Shown: piece by piece, positions 1 through 7,100 of the stretch
How positions within the stretch are numbered: position 1 is the first letter of the stretch
Layout: each line of letters begins with the position of its first letter
DNA from: Prevotellaceae bacterium
GTDB taxonomy: Bacteria; Bacteroidota; Bacteroidia; Bacteroidales; UBA932
Reading direction: 5' to 3'
DNA length: 11,579 nucleotides
Assembly (NCBI GenBank): GCA_031278495.1
Contig: JAITKG010000133.1
Coordinates: forward strand, 1-11,579
The notes under the pieces: model-generated
Databases searched by the model: none
What the model saw: the letters and a program-made list of their open reading frames with translations, nothing else
Told to the model about the DNA's origin: nothing
Program-made: the position numbers and the translations under genes

Positions 1-231
1 GAAAATGTTTCTCGGAAGACGGAAAATGTTTCCCGGAAGACGGAAAATGTTTCCCGGAAGACGGAAAATGTTTCCCGGAAGACGGAAAATGTTTCCCGGA
101 AGACAGAAAATGATTCCCGGAAGACAGAAAATGAGTCCCGGAAGACGGAAAATGTTTCTGGACATACCCAGAATGATTTTGGACATACCCAAAATGTTTC
201 TAAACAGACTTAGAATGTTTCTGAATATGTT
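1..231. repeat. 21-bp tandem repeat array, 11 units, decaying rightward
   Basis: Eleven consecutive 21-bp units begin at 1, 22, 43, 64, 85, 106, 127, 148, 169, 190 and 211. Units 2 to 4 are identical, units 1 and 5 to 7 differ by one to three bases, and units 8 to 11 keep mainly the (A/G)AAATG(T/A)TT part. The best units contain TTCCCGGAA, a TTCCnGGAA inverted repeat. The array continues beyond the left edge, so its full length is unknown. The unit length is a multiple of three, so one frame stays open and would read repeated basic heptapeptides (MFPGRRK) until a stop near 325. I see no domain and no promoter, and the frame runs on into other intergenic repeats, so I treat it as a minisatellite rather than a gene. 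A repetitive protein cannot be excluded. Confidence 0.9.
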
Positions 232-286
232 CGGAAAGTTCCCCAGCGTTATGATTTGTTCTTTTTACATTCCTGCTGTCTATTTA

Positions 287-392
287 GCTGCCTGCGCAGC
301 CCAATTCTTAGTTCTTAACTCTTAGTTCTTAACTCCTTTGCCGCGCCAGCCCAATCTGTAAATCCGTAAATCTGTAAATCTGTAAATCCTGA
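287..392. repeat. Compound intergenic repeat: two GC-rich cores, each followed by a short AT-rich tandem repeat
   Basis: A GC-rich core (CTGCGCAGCCCAATT, ending near 306) is followed by two perfect 14-bp copies of CTTAGTTCTTAACT at 307-320 and 321-334. A second core (GCCGCGCCAGCCCAATC, 340-357) runs into an 8-bp repeat, AATCTGTA, at 353-360, 361-368 (one change), 369-376 and 377-384, with a decayed fifth copy to 392. This gap carries no gene. The same architecture of a GC core ending in CAGCC(C)AAT next to an AT word recurs at 8346-8370 and 11261-11322. The 8-bp repeat is also found in front of the hemerythrin gene on the other strand. Function is unknown. Confidence 0.8.
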
Positions 393-420
393 AATTCCCA
401 TGAGTGTAAAAAATCTTTTG

Positions 421-428
421 TACTTTTG
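421..428 (+). promoter_or_regulatory. Probable -7 box of the kinase gene
   Basis: TACTTTTG fits the Bacteroidota -7 consensus TAnnTTTG and lies 18 bases before the ATG at 447, which would give a leader of about a dozen bases. No clear TTTG -33 element is visible at the usual distance, where the repeat tract ends, so the promoter is incomplete by consensus. Confidence 0.45.
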
Positions 429-446
429 TGAAAAATAAAAACAGGT

Positions 447-1427
447 ATGAACAGTATTTTAGGTATGGGCAATGCCCTGGTAGATATTTTGGTTACGCTG
501 GATAATGAAGAATTGTTAAAGCAATTCCACCTTCCCAAAGGCAGCATGCAGCACGTCGATAGCGCCGCCAGCGCGGAATTGTGGGACGCGATACGTTCGC
601 TTGATGTACGGGTGGTGGCAGGCGGTTCGGCTTCCAATACCTTGACGGGCATTGCCGCTTTGGGATTGCCCGCAACATTTATCGGGAAAACCGGCGGCGA
701 CGAGTTGGGGCGGCTTTTTGCCGGCGACCAGGCATTGCACGGCGTAACCTCGCGCCTGCTCCCAAGCCAAGCGCCCACAGGACGCTGCACGGTATTCATC
801 ACGCCCGACGCCGAGCGTACTATGGCTACTTTCCTGGGCGCGGCAATTGAACTGTCGCCCGAAGATATTCAACCTTCCATGTTTGCCGGTTATACTTATT
901 TTCATATAGAGGGCTATCTGGTGCAAAACCATGCGTTGCTACAGCGCGCAGTGGAGCTTGCCAAAGAGCAAAACCTCACGGTGTCGCTGGATTTGGCGAG
1001 TTACAACGTGGTGGAAGCAAACAAACAGTTTTTAGCGGACGTCATCGAACGGCAGGTGGATATTGTATTTGCCAATGAAGCCGAAGCCGAAGCCTTCACC
1101 GGATACAAGCCGGCGGAAGCCTTACGGGAATTGAGTAAACATTGCCGCATCGCCGTAGTCAAGATGGGCAGCGACGGTTCGTTGGTGCGCAGCGGCGAGG
1201 AAGAATATATCCAGTCCGCTTACCCTGCCAACGCCATAGACGCCACCGGCGCCGGCGACCTGTATGCAGCCGGTTTCCTGTATGCCCATGCTTGCGGGCA
1301 GCCCTTACGGCAATGCGGGAAAATTGCGTCGCTGGTAGCGGCAAAAGTTGTTGAAACCATTGGCCCGCGCATCGACCGCACTACATGGGAAACAGTGCGG
1401 GAAATAATTATGAATGATGATCTGTGA
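447..1427 (+). CDS. PfkB-family carbohydrate/nucleoside kinase, probable adenosine kinase
   Basis: This is a 326-residue ribokinase-fold kinase that probably transfers phosphate from ATP to the 5'-hydroxyl of adenosine or a related nucleoside or sugar in the cytoplasm. The first PfkB signature region, GGSASNT, begins at residue 59. The second, DATGAGD, ends at the predicted catalytic base Asp271, with the anion-hole Gly-Ala-Gly just before it. The start MNSILGMGNALVDILVTL, the LPKGSMQ segment and the region around IEGYLVQNHALLQRAVELAK resemble the proteins annotated as adenosine kinase across Bacteroidota, from memory of the family. Length is normal and the frame is intact. The ATG is chosen because it lies just after a -7 box and gives the family's usual N-terminus. 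Substrate specificity cannot be read from sequence; another PfkB substrate is possible. A 78-bp gap separates it from the next gene, which has its own -7 box. Confidence 0.88.
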   Translation: MNSILGMGNALVDILVTLDNEELLKQFHLPKGSMQHVDSAASAELWDAIRSLDVRVVAGGSASNTLTGIAALGLPATFIGKTGGDELGRLFAGDQALHGVTSRLLPSQAPTGRCTVFITPDAERTMATFLGAAIELSPEDIQPSMFAGYTYFHIEGYLVQNHALLQRAVELAKEQNLTVSLDLASYNVVEANKQFLADVIERQVDIVFANEAEAEAFTGYKPAEALRELSKHCRIAVVKMGSDGSLVRSGEEEYIQSAYPANAIDATGAGDLYAAGFLYAHACGQPLRQCGKIASLVAAKVVETIGPRIDRTTWETVREIIMNDDL

Positions 1428-1479
1428 ATCCATTAGCCATATTAGCGCATCTCCATATCATCACATCAGAAATATTTCG

Positions 1480-1487
1480 TATCTTTG
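1480..1487 (+). promoter_or_regulatory. Probable -7 box for the DUF4290-murA pair
   Basis: TATCTTTG matches the Bacteroidota -7 consensus TAnnTTTG exactly and ends 18 bases before the ATG at 1506. A -33 TTTG is not evident. The box also argues against the in-frame TTG at 1485 being a start, because that codon lies inside the promoter element. The preceding sequence, about 1449-1467, contains the CACATC-type repeat word also seen before the LolA-like gene. Confidence 0.55.
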
Positions 1488-1505
1488 CCAATAAAAAAAC
1501 CATTG

Positions 1506-2135
1506 ATGAAATTCGATTACAATACCCAACGCCGAAATTTAGTGCTTCCCGAATATGGGCGGCATATCCAAAAAATGATACAATATGTGAACTCTGTACA
1601 AGACCGCGAAAAACGCAACGAACAAGTGCGGGCGGTGGTAGCAGTCATGGGCAATTTAAACCCGCACCTGCGCGATATTGTGGACTTCCGCCACAAATTG
1701 TGGGATCATGTATACCTCATCGCCGATTTTGATATAGATATTGACTCTCCTTATCCTGTACCGGCTCCGGCGACATTCAAGGAAAAACCGGCGGCGATTC
1801 CGTATCCGAATACGCCGGTAAGCAGTATGCACTACGGGCGCAATATTGAAAATATGTTGAACGTCCTTGCCGACGCGTCCGACGGTCCTGAGAAAGAAAC
1901 TATGGTTGCGGCAATGGCGCATTACATGAAAAAACAGTACCTGACATGGAATAAAGATACGGTCAGCGACGATATTATTTTTAAGGATATAGACACGTTG
2001 TCGAAAGGTCGTATCCATGTGAATCCCGCCTTGAAATTGATGAATATACAAAGCAGCAATAACAACCATCCCCACCACCATTCGCAGAATAATAATAACG
2101 GGAAAAATAAAAAACATAAGAAGAAAAAGAAATAA
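1506..2135 (+). CDS. DUF4290 domain protein with a His/Asn/Lys-rich tail
   Basis: This 209-residue protein matches my memory of the Bacteroidota-specific DUF4290 family along most of its length: NLVLPEYGRHIQKM near the N-terminus, then MGNLNPHLRDIVDFRHKLWD, a proline-rich IPYPNTPV segment, and a helical segment containing HYMKKQYLTWNKD. The family has no established function. It has no signal peptide or membrane segment, so it should be cytoplasmic. The last 27 or so residues are a low-complexity tail of Asn and His followed by Lys, ending in five lysines, which could bind nucleic acid or metal, though that is only an inference. ATG 1506 is preferred over the in-frame TTG at 1485, which overlaps the -7 box. 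It lies 118 bp upstream of murA in the same direction, a pairing I recall from other Bacteroidota, and the two may be co-transcribed. Confidence 0.88.
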   Translation: MKFDYNTQRRNLVLPEYGRHIQKMIQYVNSVQDREKRNEQVRAVVAVMGNLNPHLRDIVDFRHKLWDHVYLIADFDIDIDSPYPVPAPATFKEKPAAIPYPNTPVSSMHYGRNIENMLNVLADASDGPEKETMVAAMAHYMKKQYLTWNKDTVSDDIIFKDIDTLSKGRIHVNPALKLMNIQSSNNNHPHHHSQNNNNGKNKKHKKKKK

Positions 2136-2165
2136 TTTTTGGGCAGTTGATGAAGCTAACGCATG

Positions 2166-2245
2166 AACGGTTACACTAACTTCATTAACTTCCCTAATTT
2201 CTTTAACTCTCGAACTCCATTAACTCCCCCACTTCTTTAACGCAT
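2166..2245. repeat. Short-period intergenic repeat, TTAACTCC-type words
   Basis: The gap between the DUF4290 gene and murA carries loosely periodic words: CTTCATTAACTTCC, TTTCTTTAACTCTCGAACTCC, ATTAACTCCCCC and TTCTTTAACGC, all variants of ATTAACTCC or CTTTAAC. The copies are imperfect and I see no hairpin or promoter. The repeat stops about 8 bases before the murA ATG, so it forms most of any murA leader. Confidence 0.6.
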
Positions 2246-2253
2246 TCAAAAAA

Positions 2254-3564
2254 ATGTCCACATTTAAAGTATATGGCGGTTGCCGGCTGAAAGGCGAAAT
2301 TTTACCGCAAGGCGCGAAGAACGAAGCATTGCAGGTATTATGCGCTACGTTGCTTACTCCCGAAAAGGTAACAGTTCGCAATATTCCCGATATTTTGGAT
2401 GTAAATAACCTGATTGCATTATTGAAGAACATGGGCGTAAGCGTAGAGCGGCTTTCTGCCGGAACGTATGTTTTTCAAGCCGCAGACGTTAATTTGGATT
2501 ATCTGAAGACTGCCGAATTTCAAGCAAAGGCAGCCGCTTTGCGCGGTTCGGTAATGATCGTTGGACCGTTGCTGGCGCGTTTCGGTTATGGCTATATGCC
2601 GCGTCCGGGCGGCGACAGAATCGGCCGCCGCCGGTTAGATACCCACTTTATCGGCTTCCAAAAATTGGGCGCAGTGTTTTCGTATAATGCCGGCGAAAAT
2701 TTCTACACGGTGGAAGCCGCACACCTCAAAGGAACGTACATGTTGCTTGACGAAGCGTCGGTTACCGGAACGGCGAACATTGTAATGGCGGCAGTAAGGG
2801 CGCGCGGCGTGACTACTATCTATAATGCCGCTTGCGAACCTTATGTGCAGCAATTATGCGGCATGTTGAACCGCATGGGGGCGAAGATATCCGGCGTAGG
2901 CTCCAACCTGCTTACGATTGAAGGCGTGGACAGCCTTGTCGGCGCCGACCATACGATTTTGCCCGACATGATTGAAGTGGGCAGTTTTATCGGCATGGCA
3001 GCTATGACGCGCAGCGAACTGACCATAAAAAACGTATCGTACGAAAATCTTGGGATTATCCCTGCGCAGTTTGCCCGCTTGGGCATAGCGATGCAACAGC
3101 GCGGCGGCGATATTTACATTCCTGCACAAGAGCATTACGAAATTGAAACATTCATCGACGGCTCAATAATGACCATTGCCGATGCGCCATGGCCGGGACT
3201 TACGCCCGACCTGCTCAGCGTATTCCTCGTGGTGGCGACGCAAGCCAAAGGAACGGCGCTCATTCATCAAAAAATGTTTGAAAGCCGCCTGTTTTTTGTA
3301 GATAATTTAATTGACATGGGCGCGCAAATCATCCTCTGCGACCCGCACCGCGCCACTGTTATCGGGCGCGACCATGCTTTTGCATTACGCGCCGCCCGCA
3401 TGAGCTCGCCTGATATCCGCGCCGGCATCGCATTGCTCATTGCCGCCATGAGCGCCGAAGGCGTTAGCTTCATCCAGCGCATCGACCAGATTGATCGCGG
3501 CTACCAGCACATCGACCAACGGCTGAATGCCCTGGGCGCACACATCGAACGCCTCAGCGAATAA
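2254..3564 (+). CDS. murA: UDP-N-acetylglucosamine 1-carboxyvinyltransferase MurA (Asp-type)
   Basis: MurA transfers enolpyruvate from phosphoenolpyruvate to UDP-GlcNAc, the first committed step of peptidoglycan synthesis in the cytoplasm. The 436-residue length fits the two-domain EPSP-synthase-like fold. Lys22-Asn23 in GAKNEAL matches the substrate-binding pair of E. coli MurA. The catalytic loop reads RPGGDRIGRRRLDTH, with Asp121 where E. coli has Cys115. The C-terminal IRAGIALLIAAM and DRIDRGYxxID-like region (RIDQIDRGYQHID) is also conserved. Asp-type MurA enzymes are known in mycobacteria and chlamydiae to be active and insensitive to fosfomycin, which alkylates the Cys. From memory, Asp is the usual residue in Bacteroidota, so this is probably lineage-typical and not an acquired mutation. 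The start ATG follows the repeat-filled gap directly and gives the standard N-terminus. The frame is intact. Confidence 0.96.
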   Translation: MSTFKVYGGCRLKGEILPQGAKNEALQVLCATLLTPEKVTVRNIPDILDVNNLIALLKNMGVSVERLSAGTYVFQAADVNLDYLKTAEFQAKAAALRGSVMIVGPLLARFGYGYMPRPGGDRIGRRRLDTHFIGFQKLGAVFSYNAGENFYTVEAAHLKGTYMLLDEASVTGTANIVMAAVRARGVTTIYNAACEPYVQQLCGMLNRMGAKISGVGSNLLTIEGVDSLVGADHTILPDMIEVGSFIGMAAMTRSELTIKNVSYENLGIIPAQFARLGIAMQQRGGDIYIPAQEHYEIETFIDGSIMTIADAPWPGLTPDLLSVFLVVATQAKGTALIHQKMFESRLFFVDNLIDMGAQIILCDPHRATVIGRDHAFALRAARMSSPDIRAGIALLIAAMSAEGVSFIQRIDQIDRGYQHIDQRLNALGAHIERLSE

Positions 3565-3590
3565 CCGCCAACCCTTACGGCTATGAACCT

Positions 3591-3638
3591 TCTTTAAATT
3601 TTTAAATCTTGAAATCTTTAAATTTTTAAATCTTGAAA
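3591..3638. repeat. Perfect 24-bp tandem duplication in the ftsK leader
   Basis: Two identical 24-bp copies lie at 3591-3614 and 3615-3638, each made of TCTTTAAATTTTTAAA followed by TCTTGAAA. A partial third copy (TTTTTGAAA) runs almost to the ftsK ATG at 3655. The whole stretch is nearly pure A/T and contains locally self-complementary TTTAAA blocks. It fills most of the gap between murA and ftsK, leaving no obvious promoter. Confidence 0.85.
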
Positions 3639-3654
3639 TTTTTGAAATAGGGAA

Positions 3655-5973
3655 ATGGCAAAGAAAAAAAATACCCGGAAACAGGTTCAGCCCACAGGTG
3701 AACAACATCGGCGCAGTGACAGCATCCGTTTCATTGGCGGCGTGCTGGCGCTTTTGTTTGCATTGTTCACGTTCATCGTTTTGGGTTTGTATATCTTTCG
3801 TTGGGGCGCATACCAAAGCGGCGCGCAAACGTCCCCTTTCATCGGGAAACTCGGCTACAGTTGGGCAAATTTATTGATGGGCGAATATTTCGGGTTGGCT
3901 TCTTTCGGGATACCCTTCCTGTTAGGCTTATGGAGCTTGCATTTGCTGAAAATGCGCATTGCCTGTTTCTATAAAATAATTTTGGCTACGCTGACCGGTT
4001 GTATTTTATTTTCCTTGTTCTTGGGTTTTGTATTCGGGCATTTGATACCCTCGCTGAAAGGCTTGATAGGAAAAGGGCTTGGAGGTATCACCGGCGATAT
4101 GGTAAGCGGCTGGCTTATTCAAACCATCGGCATTGCCGGCACAGCGTTGCTCCTCCTGTTATTGATTATAACTTGGGGAATATTCATCAGCCCGAAGTTT
4201 ATACTTTGGTTGAGCAGCCTGTTTCATGTAAAAAAGAAAAGCAAAAAGCCGGGTAAGGAAGCCACGCCTGCCGTTGAACCGTTGCCACCTGTGCCGGCAG
4301 ATAAGGAATTTGAATTGCCGGAAGGCGATAATAAAGGTTTTGTCATACATCGTCCGGAAAACGATTATCCGGAAAACGCCGGAAATAACAGCAACGAAGA
4401 GCCCGCCGGCGAATCCTTTCCGGATGGCGGCGACGGCGGATTTTTTGAGGATGAAAACGAGTTATACGACCCCACCAAAGAACTGTCGCGGTATAAAAGG
4501 CCGCCGGTGGATTTGCTCGAAGACCACAAAGGAAAAGGCGCTATGCCTACCGACGAGGAACTGGAACGCAACAAAGATAAAATCGTAACCGTACTCCAGA
4601 ATTTCAATATCGGCATTGATAAAATTATTGCTACTATCGGTCCGACGGTTACGCTGTATGAAATAGTCCCGAAAGCAGGTATCCGCATCGCTTCTATCAA
4701 GCGACTGGAAGACGACATTGCACTTAACTTGGCGGCATTGGGCATCCGTATTATTGCGCCCATTCCCGGAAAAGGGACGGTGGGTATCGAAGTGCCGAAT
4801 GAACACCCGAATATTGTATCCATGTTGTCGGTGGTGAAATCCGCAAAATTCCAGGAGGCGCAGTATGACTTGCCGGTGGTACTCGGCAAGAAAATCGACA
4901 ACGACATTTATACATTCGATTTAGCCAAAATGCCGCACTTGTTGGTTGCCGGCGCTACGGGGCAAGGGAAATCCGTTGGGCTGAATGCAATTCTTACTTC
5001 GCTGCTTTACCGCAAGCATCCGTCGGAATTAAAGTTGGTGCTGGTAGACCCCAAAAGGGTAGAGTTGTCGTTGTATACAAAACTGGAACGGCATTTTCTG
5101 GCGAAGCTGCCCGACAGCGACGACGCTATTATCACCGACACGCAAAAGGTGGTCTATACCCTGAAATCGTTGTGTATTGAGATGGACGAACGGTATCAGT
5201 TATTGCAGTCGGCGCAAGTCCGCAACATCAAAGAATACAACGAGCGGTTTGTCAACCGCCGGTTAAACCCGCTGAAAGGACACCGCTATATGCCTTTCAT
5301 TGTGGTAGTGATTGACGAATTTGCCGATTTGATTATGACCGCCGGCAGGGAAGTGGAAGAACCCATTGCGCGGTTGGCGCAATTGGCAAGGGCTATCGGC
5401 ATTCATTTGGTCATTGCTACGCAACGCCCCACTACGAATATTATTACCGGGTTGATAAAAGCCAACTTCCCGGCGCGTATTGCTTTCCGCGTCATTTCCG
5501 GCATCGATTCACGTACTATCCTCGATACTATCGGCGCCAATCAATTGATTGGACGCGGCGATATGCTGGTATCTACCGGCAATGAAATGATACGTGTGCA
5601 GTGCGCATTGGTCGATACGCCCGAAGTGGAACGTATTTGCGATTTTATCGGACAGCAGCAAGGATTTTACGAAGCGTTTCCCTTGCCCGAATATAAAGGC
5701 GAAGAGAATAATAGTAATGCAGGAAAAGTAGATTTGAGCAAGCGCGATGAATTGTTTGCAGATGCGGCACGCGTTATAGTACAAAGCCAGCAGGGTTCCA
5801 CGTCGCTTATCCAGCGTAAACTGGAACTGGGCTACAACCGTGCAGGACGATTGATGGACCAGCTCGAAGCCGCCGGCATCGTAGGACCGCCGGAAGGCAG
5901 CAAAGCGCGGCAAGTACTTATTTCCGACTTTGTAACCTTAGACGCAAAACTCACAGCAATGAATAATGAATAA
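3655..5973 (+). CDS. ftsK: DNA translocase FtsK/SpoIIIE
   Basis: FtsK is a septum-anchored hexameric motor that pumps chromosome ends through the closing division site and, in known systems, activates dimer resolution at dif. The 772-residue protein shows every expected part. Four membrane helices lie at roughly residues 26-48, 77-98, 104-130 and 152-178. A short basic stretch and a Pro/Asp/Glu-rich linker run to about 290, much shorter than in E. coli FtsK. The motor follows, with Walker A GATGQGKS at 433-440 and Walker B VVVIDEFADL with Asp554-Glu555. A C-terminal winged-helix gamma domain (about 700-765) includes GYNRAGRLMDQLEAAGIVGP, which in the family reads polarity motifs on DNA. The C-terminus ends MNNE inside an AATGAATAATGAA repeat word shared with other gene ends here. 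The start ATG follows the 24-bp duplication with no other upstream candidate needed. Confidence 0.96.
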   Translation: MAKKKNTRKQVQPTGEQHRRSDSIRFIGGVLALLFALFTFIVLGLYIFRWGAYQSGAQTSPFIGKLGYSWANLLMGEYFGLASFGIPFLLGLWSLHLLKMRIACFYKIILATLTGCILFSLFLGFVFGHLIPSLKGLIGKGLGGITGDMVSGWLIQTIGIAGTALLLLLLIITWGIFISPKFILWLSSLFHVKKKSKKPGKEATPAVEPLPPVPADKEFELPEGDNKGFVIHRPENDYPENAGNNSNEEPAGESFPDGGDGGFFEDENELYDPTKELSRYKRPPVDLLEDHKGKGAMPTDEELERNKDKIVTVLQNFNIGIDKIIATIGPTVTLYEIVPKAGIRIASIKRLEDDIALNLAALGIRIIAPIPGKGTVGIEVPNEHPNIVSMLSVVKSAKFQEAQYDLPVVLGKKIDNDIYTFDLAKMPHLLVAGATGQGKSVGLNAILTSLLYRKHPSELKLVLVDPKRVELSLYTKLERHFLAKLPDSDDAIITDTQKVVYTLKSLCIEMDERYQLLQSAQVRNIKEYNERFVNRRLNPLKGHRYMPFIVVVIDEFADLIMTAGREVEEPIARLAQLARAIGIHLVIATQRPTTNIITGLIKANFPARIAFRVISGIDSRTILDTIGANQLIGRGDMLVSTGNEMIRVQCALVDTPEVERICDFIGQQQGFYEAFPLPEYKGEENNSNAGKVDLSKRDELFADAARVIVQSQQGSTSLIQRKLELGYNRAGRLMDQLEAAGIVGPPEGSKARQVLISDFVTLDAKLTAMNNE

Positions 5974-6042
5974 CAATGTGTATGAATGATTGTCTACAGC
6001 TTTGGCTGGCGGACAGAAACCAGAAATTAAACAAAAATAATT

Positions 6043-6354
6043 ATGAAAACAATTTTTTTCTTTTTCGCTATGGCTGTAAGTATTGCAGGTATTGCCACAC
6101 AACCGGAGCCGCCCGTGTACTACACCGGCAATGACGATCCCATTGCGATTGCGGTATATGACGTACTGGCAACCATGAATGGCGGACAACCGGCTGCTGA
6201 CACCCTGCAACCGGCAACCATCGCTGTACCGCTACCGGAGCAGGCAGGGGAAGCGGATACGAACTGCCCGCCATACCGCACCGGAAAGAATGAACCTGCC
6301 GGTTCCGGGCGTTTCATCGACAGAGGGGAAAATACAATGAATAATGAACAATGA
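6043..6354 (+). CDS. Small putative exported protein, family not recognised
   Basis: This 103-residue reading frame starts at an ATG preceded by AACAAAAATAATT, an A-rich leader typical of Bacteroidota starts. The N-terminus (MKTIFFFFAMAVSIAGIA) resembles a signal peptide, with cleavage possible around residues 18-20. The rest is Pro/Ala/Thr-rich and soluble with a single Cys, and I recognise no domain. The last residues (MNNEQ) come from the AATGAATAATGAA word also found at the end of ftsK, so the original stop may have been altered. Its TGA overlaps the ATG of the LolA-like gene by four bases (ATGA), which suggests translational coupling. It could be a lineage-specific periplasmic partner of that gene, or a decaying remnant. 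Confidence 0.5.
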   Translation: MKTIFFFFAMAVSIAGIATQPEPPVYYTGNDDPIAIAVYDVLATMNGGQPAADTLQPATIAVPLPEQAGEADTNCPPYRTGKNEPAGSGRFIDRGENTMNNEQ

Positions 6355-7100
6355 AAACCGCTGAAAAAACCTGTGGGCAAACAAATCTCCACATCCCCAT
6401 ATTTTCACATCTTCACATCCAAAATGCCTTTTCGCCTTTTCGTATTTTCACATCTTCATATCAAAAATACATCGCATTTTTCCTGATTTTTCTTTATGCA
6501 GCGAGCGTTTCGGCACAAAGCACAAAACAGTTGTTGACTGATTTCACAGAAAAAATCAACGGCTACCAAACCATAGAAATGGCGTTTACCCTGACTTTGG
6601 ATAATCCCGTTAAGGGAATATTGCGCAACTATGAGGGAACATTATTGTGTAACGGCAACAAGTACCGTTTGCTTGCCGATGAGCTGGACGTGTACAGCGA
6701 CGGGCGAAACAAGTGGATGTGCAACAAAGAAACCGGCGAAGTAATCATTCAATACGTCCCGGACGATGAAACCACAGCGGATATTACCGACCATCCGTTA
6801 AAATTCCTCACGCTGTACCAAAAGGATTTTACATACAAACGGAAAACAACCCGGACGGAAAACGGGAAAACGCTTGCCGATATAGTATTTACGCCCAAAA
6901 GTAAAAATGCCGCTTACACATCTATTGTATTGACGCTGGAAGAAGCAACGGCGAATCCGTATGCCATAAAATACCTTGCCAAAAACGGCAACTATACGCT
7001 ACGTATCACGCGCATCACGCCCGATGTAGAAGCTTTTGACGGATACTTCGCCTTTCCGAAACACCGCTATCCCGGTATTGAAATTATCGATTTGCGATGA
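6351..7100 (+). CDS. lolA: LolA-like outer-membrane lipoprotein carrier, with repeat-derived N-terminal extension
   Basis: LolA-family proteins carry lipoproteins across the periplasm to the outer membrane. The mature part looks like a typical Bacteroidota member: LLTDFTEKINGYQTIEMAFTL at the start, then GTLLCNGNKYRLLADELDVYSDGRNKWM, and strands such as TRTENGKTLADIVFTP. A signal peptide is clear: hydrophobic core at residues 41-50 and likely cleavage after Ala55 (VSA-QS). The only in-frame ATG is at 6351, which places about 40 unusual residues before that core. These are translated from a 20-bp repeat present twice in different frames. The expected start would be just before the KYIAFF segment at about 6465, but no ATG, GTG or TTG occurs there. 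The gene overlaps its neighbours by 4 nt on both sides, so coupled translation from 6351 is plausible. It follows ftsK closely, an arrangement I recall from other Bacteroidota. Confidence 0.82.
   Translation: MKTAEKTCGQTNLHIPIFSHLHIQNAFSPFRIFTSSYQKYIAFFLIFLYAASVSAQSTKQLLTDFTEKINGYQTIEMAFTLTLDNPVKGILRNYEGTLLCNGNKYRLLADELDVYSDGRNKWMCNKETGEVIIQYVPDDETTADITDHPLKFLTLYQKDFTYKRKTTRTENGKTLADIVFTPKSKNAAYTSIVLTLEEATANPYAIKYLAKNGNYTLRITRITPDVEAFDGYFAFPKHRYPGIEIIDLR
6400..6462. repeat. 20-bp direct repeat inside the start of the LolA-like gene
   Basis: TATTTTCACATCTTCACATC at 6400-6419 recurs at 6443-6462 with one change. The two copies are 43 bp apart and so are read in different frames, which argues that the encoded residues are not under protein-level selection. 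A related CACATCCCCATATTT word precedes the first copy. The second copy ends exactly where the signal-peptide coding sequence begins. Confidence 0.8.

Noticed and set aside
5..325. Open reading frame of 106 codons across the 21-bp array
   Set aside because: The frame is open only because the repeat unit is a multiple of three and lacks stops. It continues into unrelated intergenic repeats and has no promoter or domain. I kept it as a repeat.
353..392. CRISPR-like array, because of regular short repeats
   Set aside because: The repeats are 8 bp and contiguous, with no spacers. The same holds for the 21-bp array at 1-231.
1485..1505. TTG start for the DUF4290 protein
   Set aside because: The codon lies inside the -7 box TATCTTTG. 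The ATG at 1506 matches the family's N-terminus.
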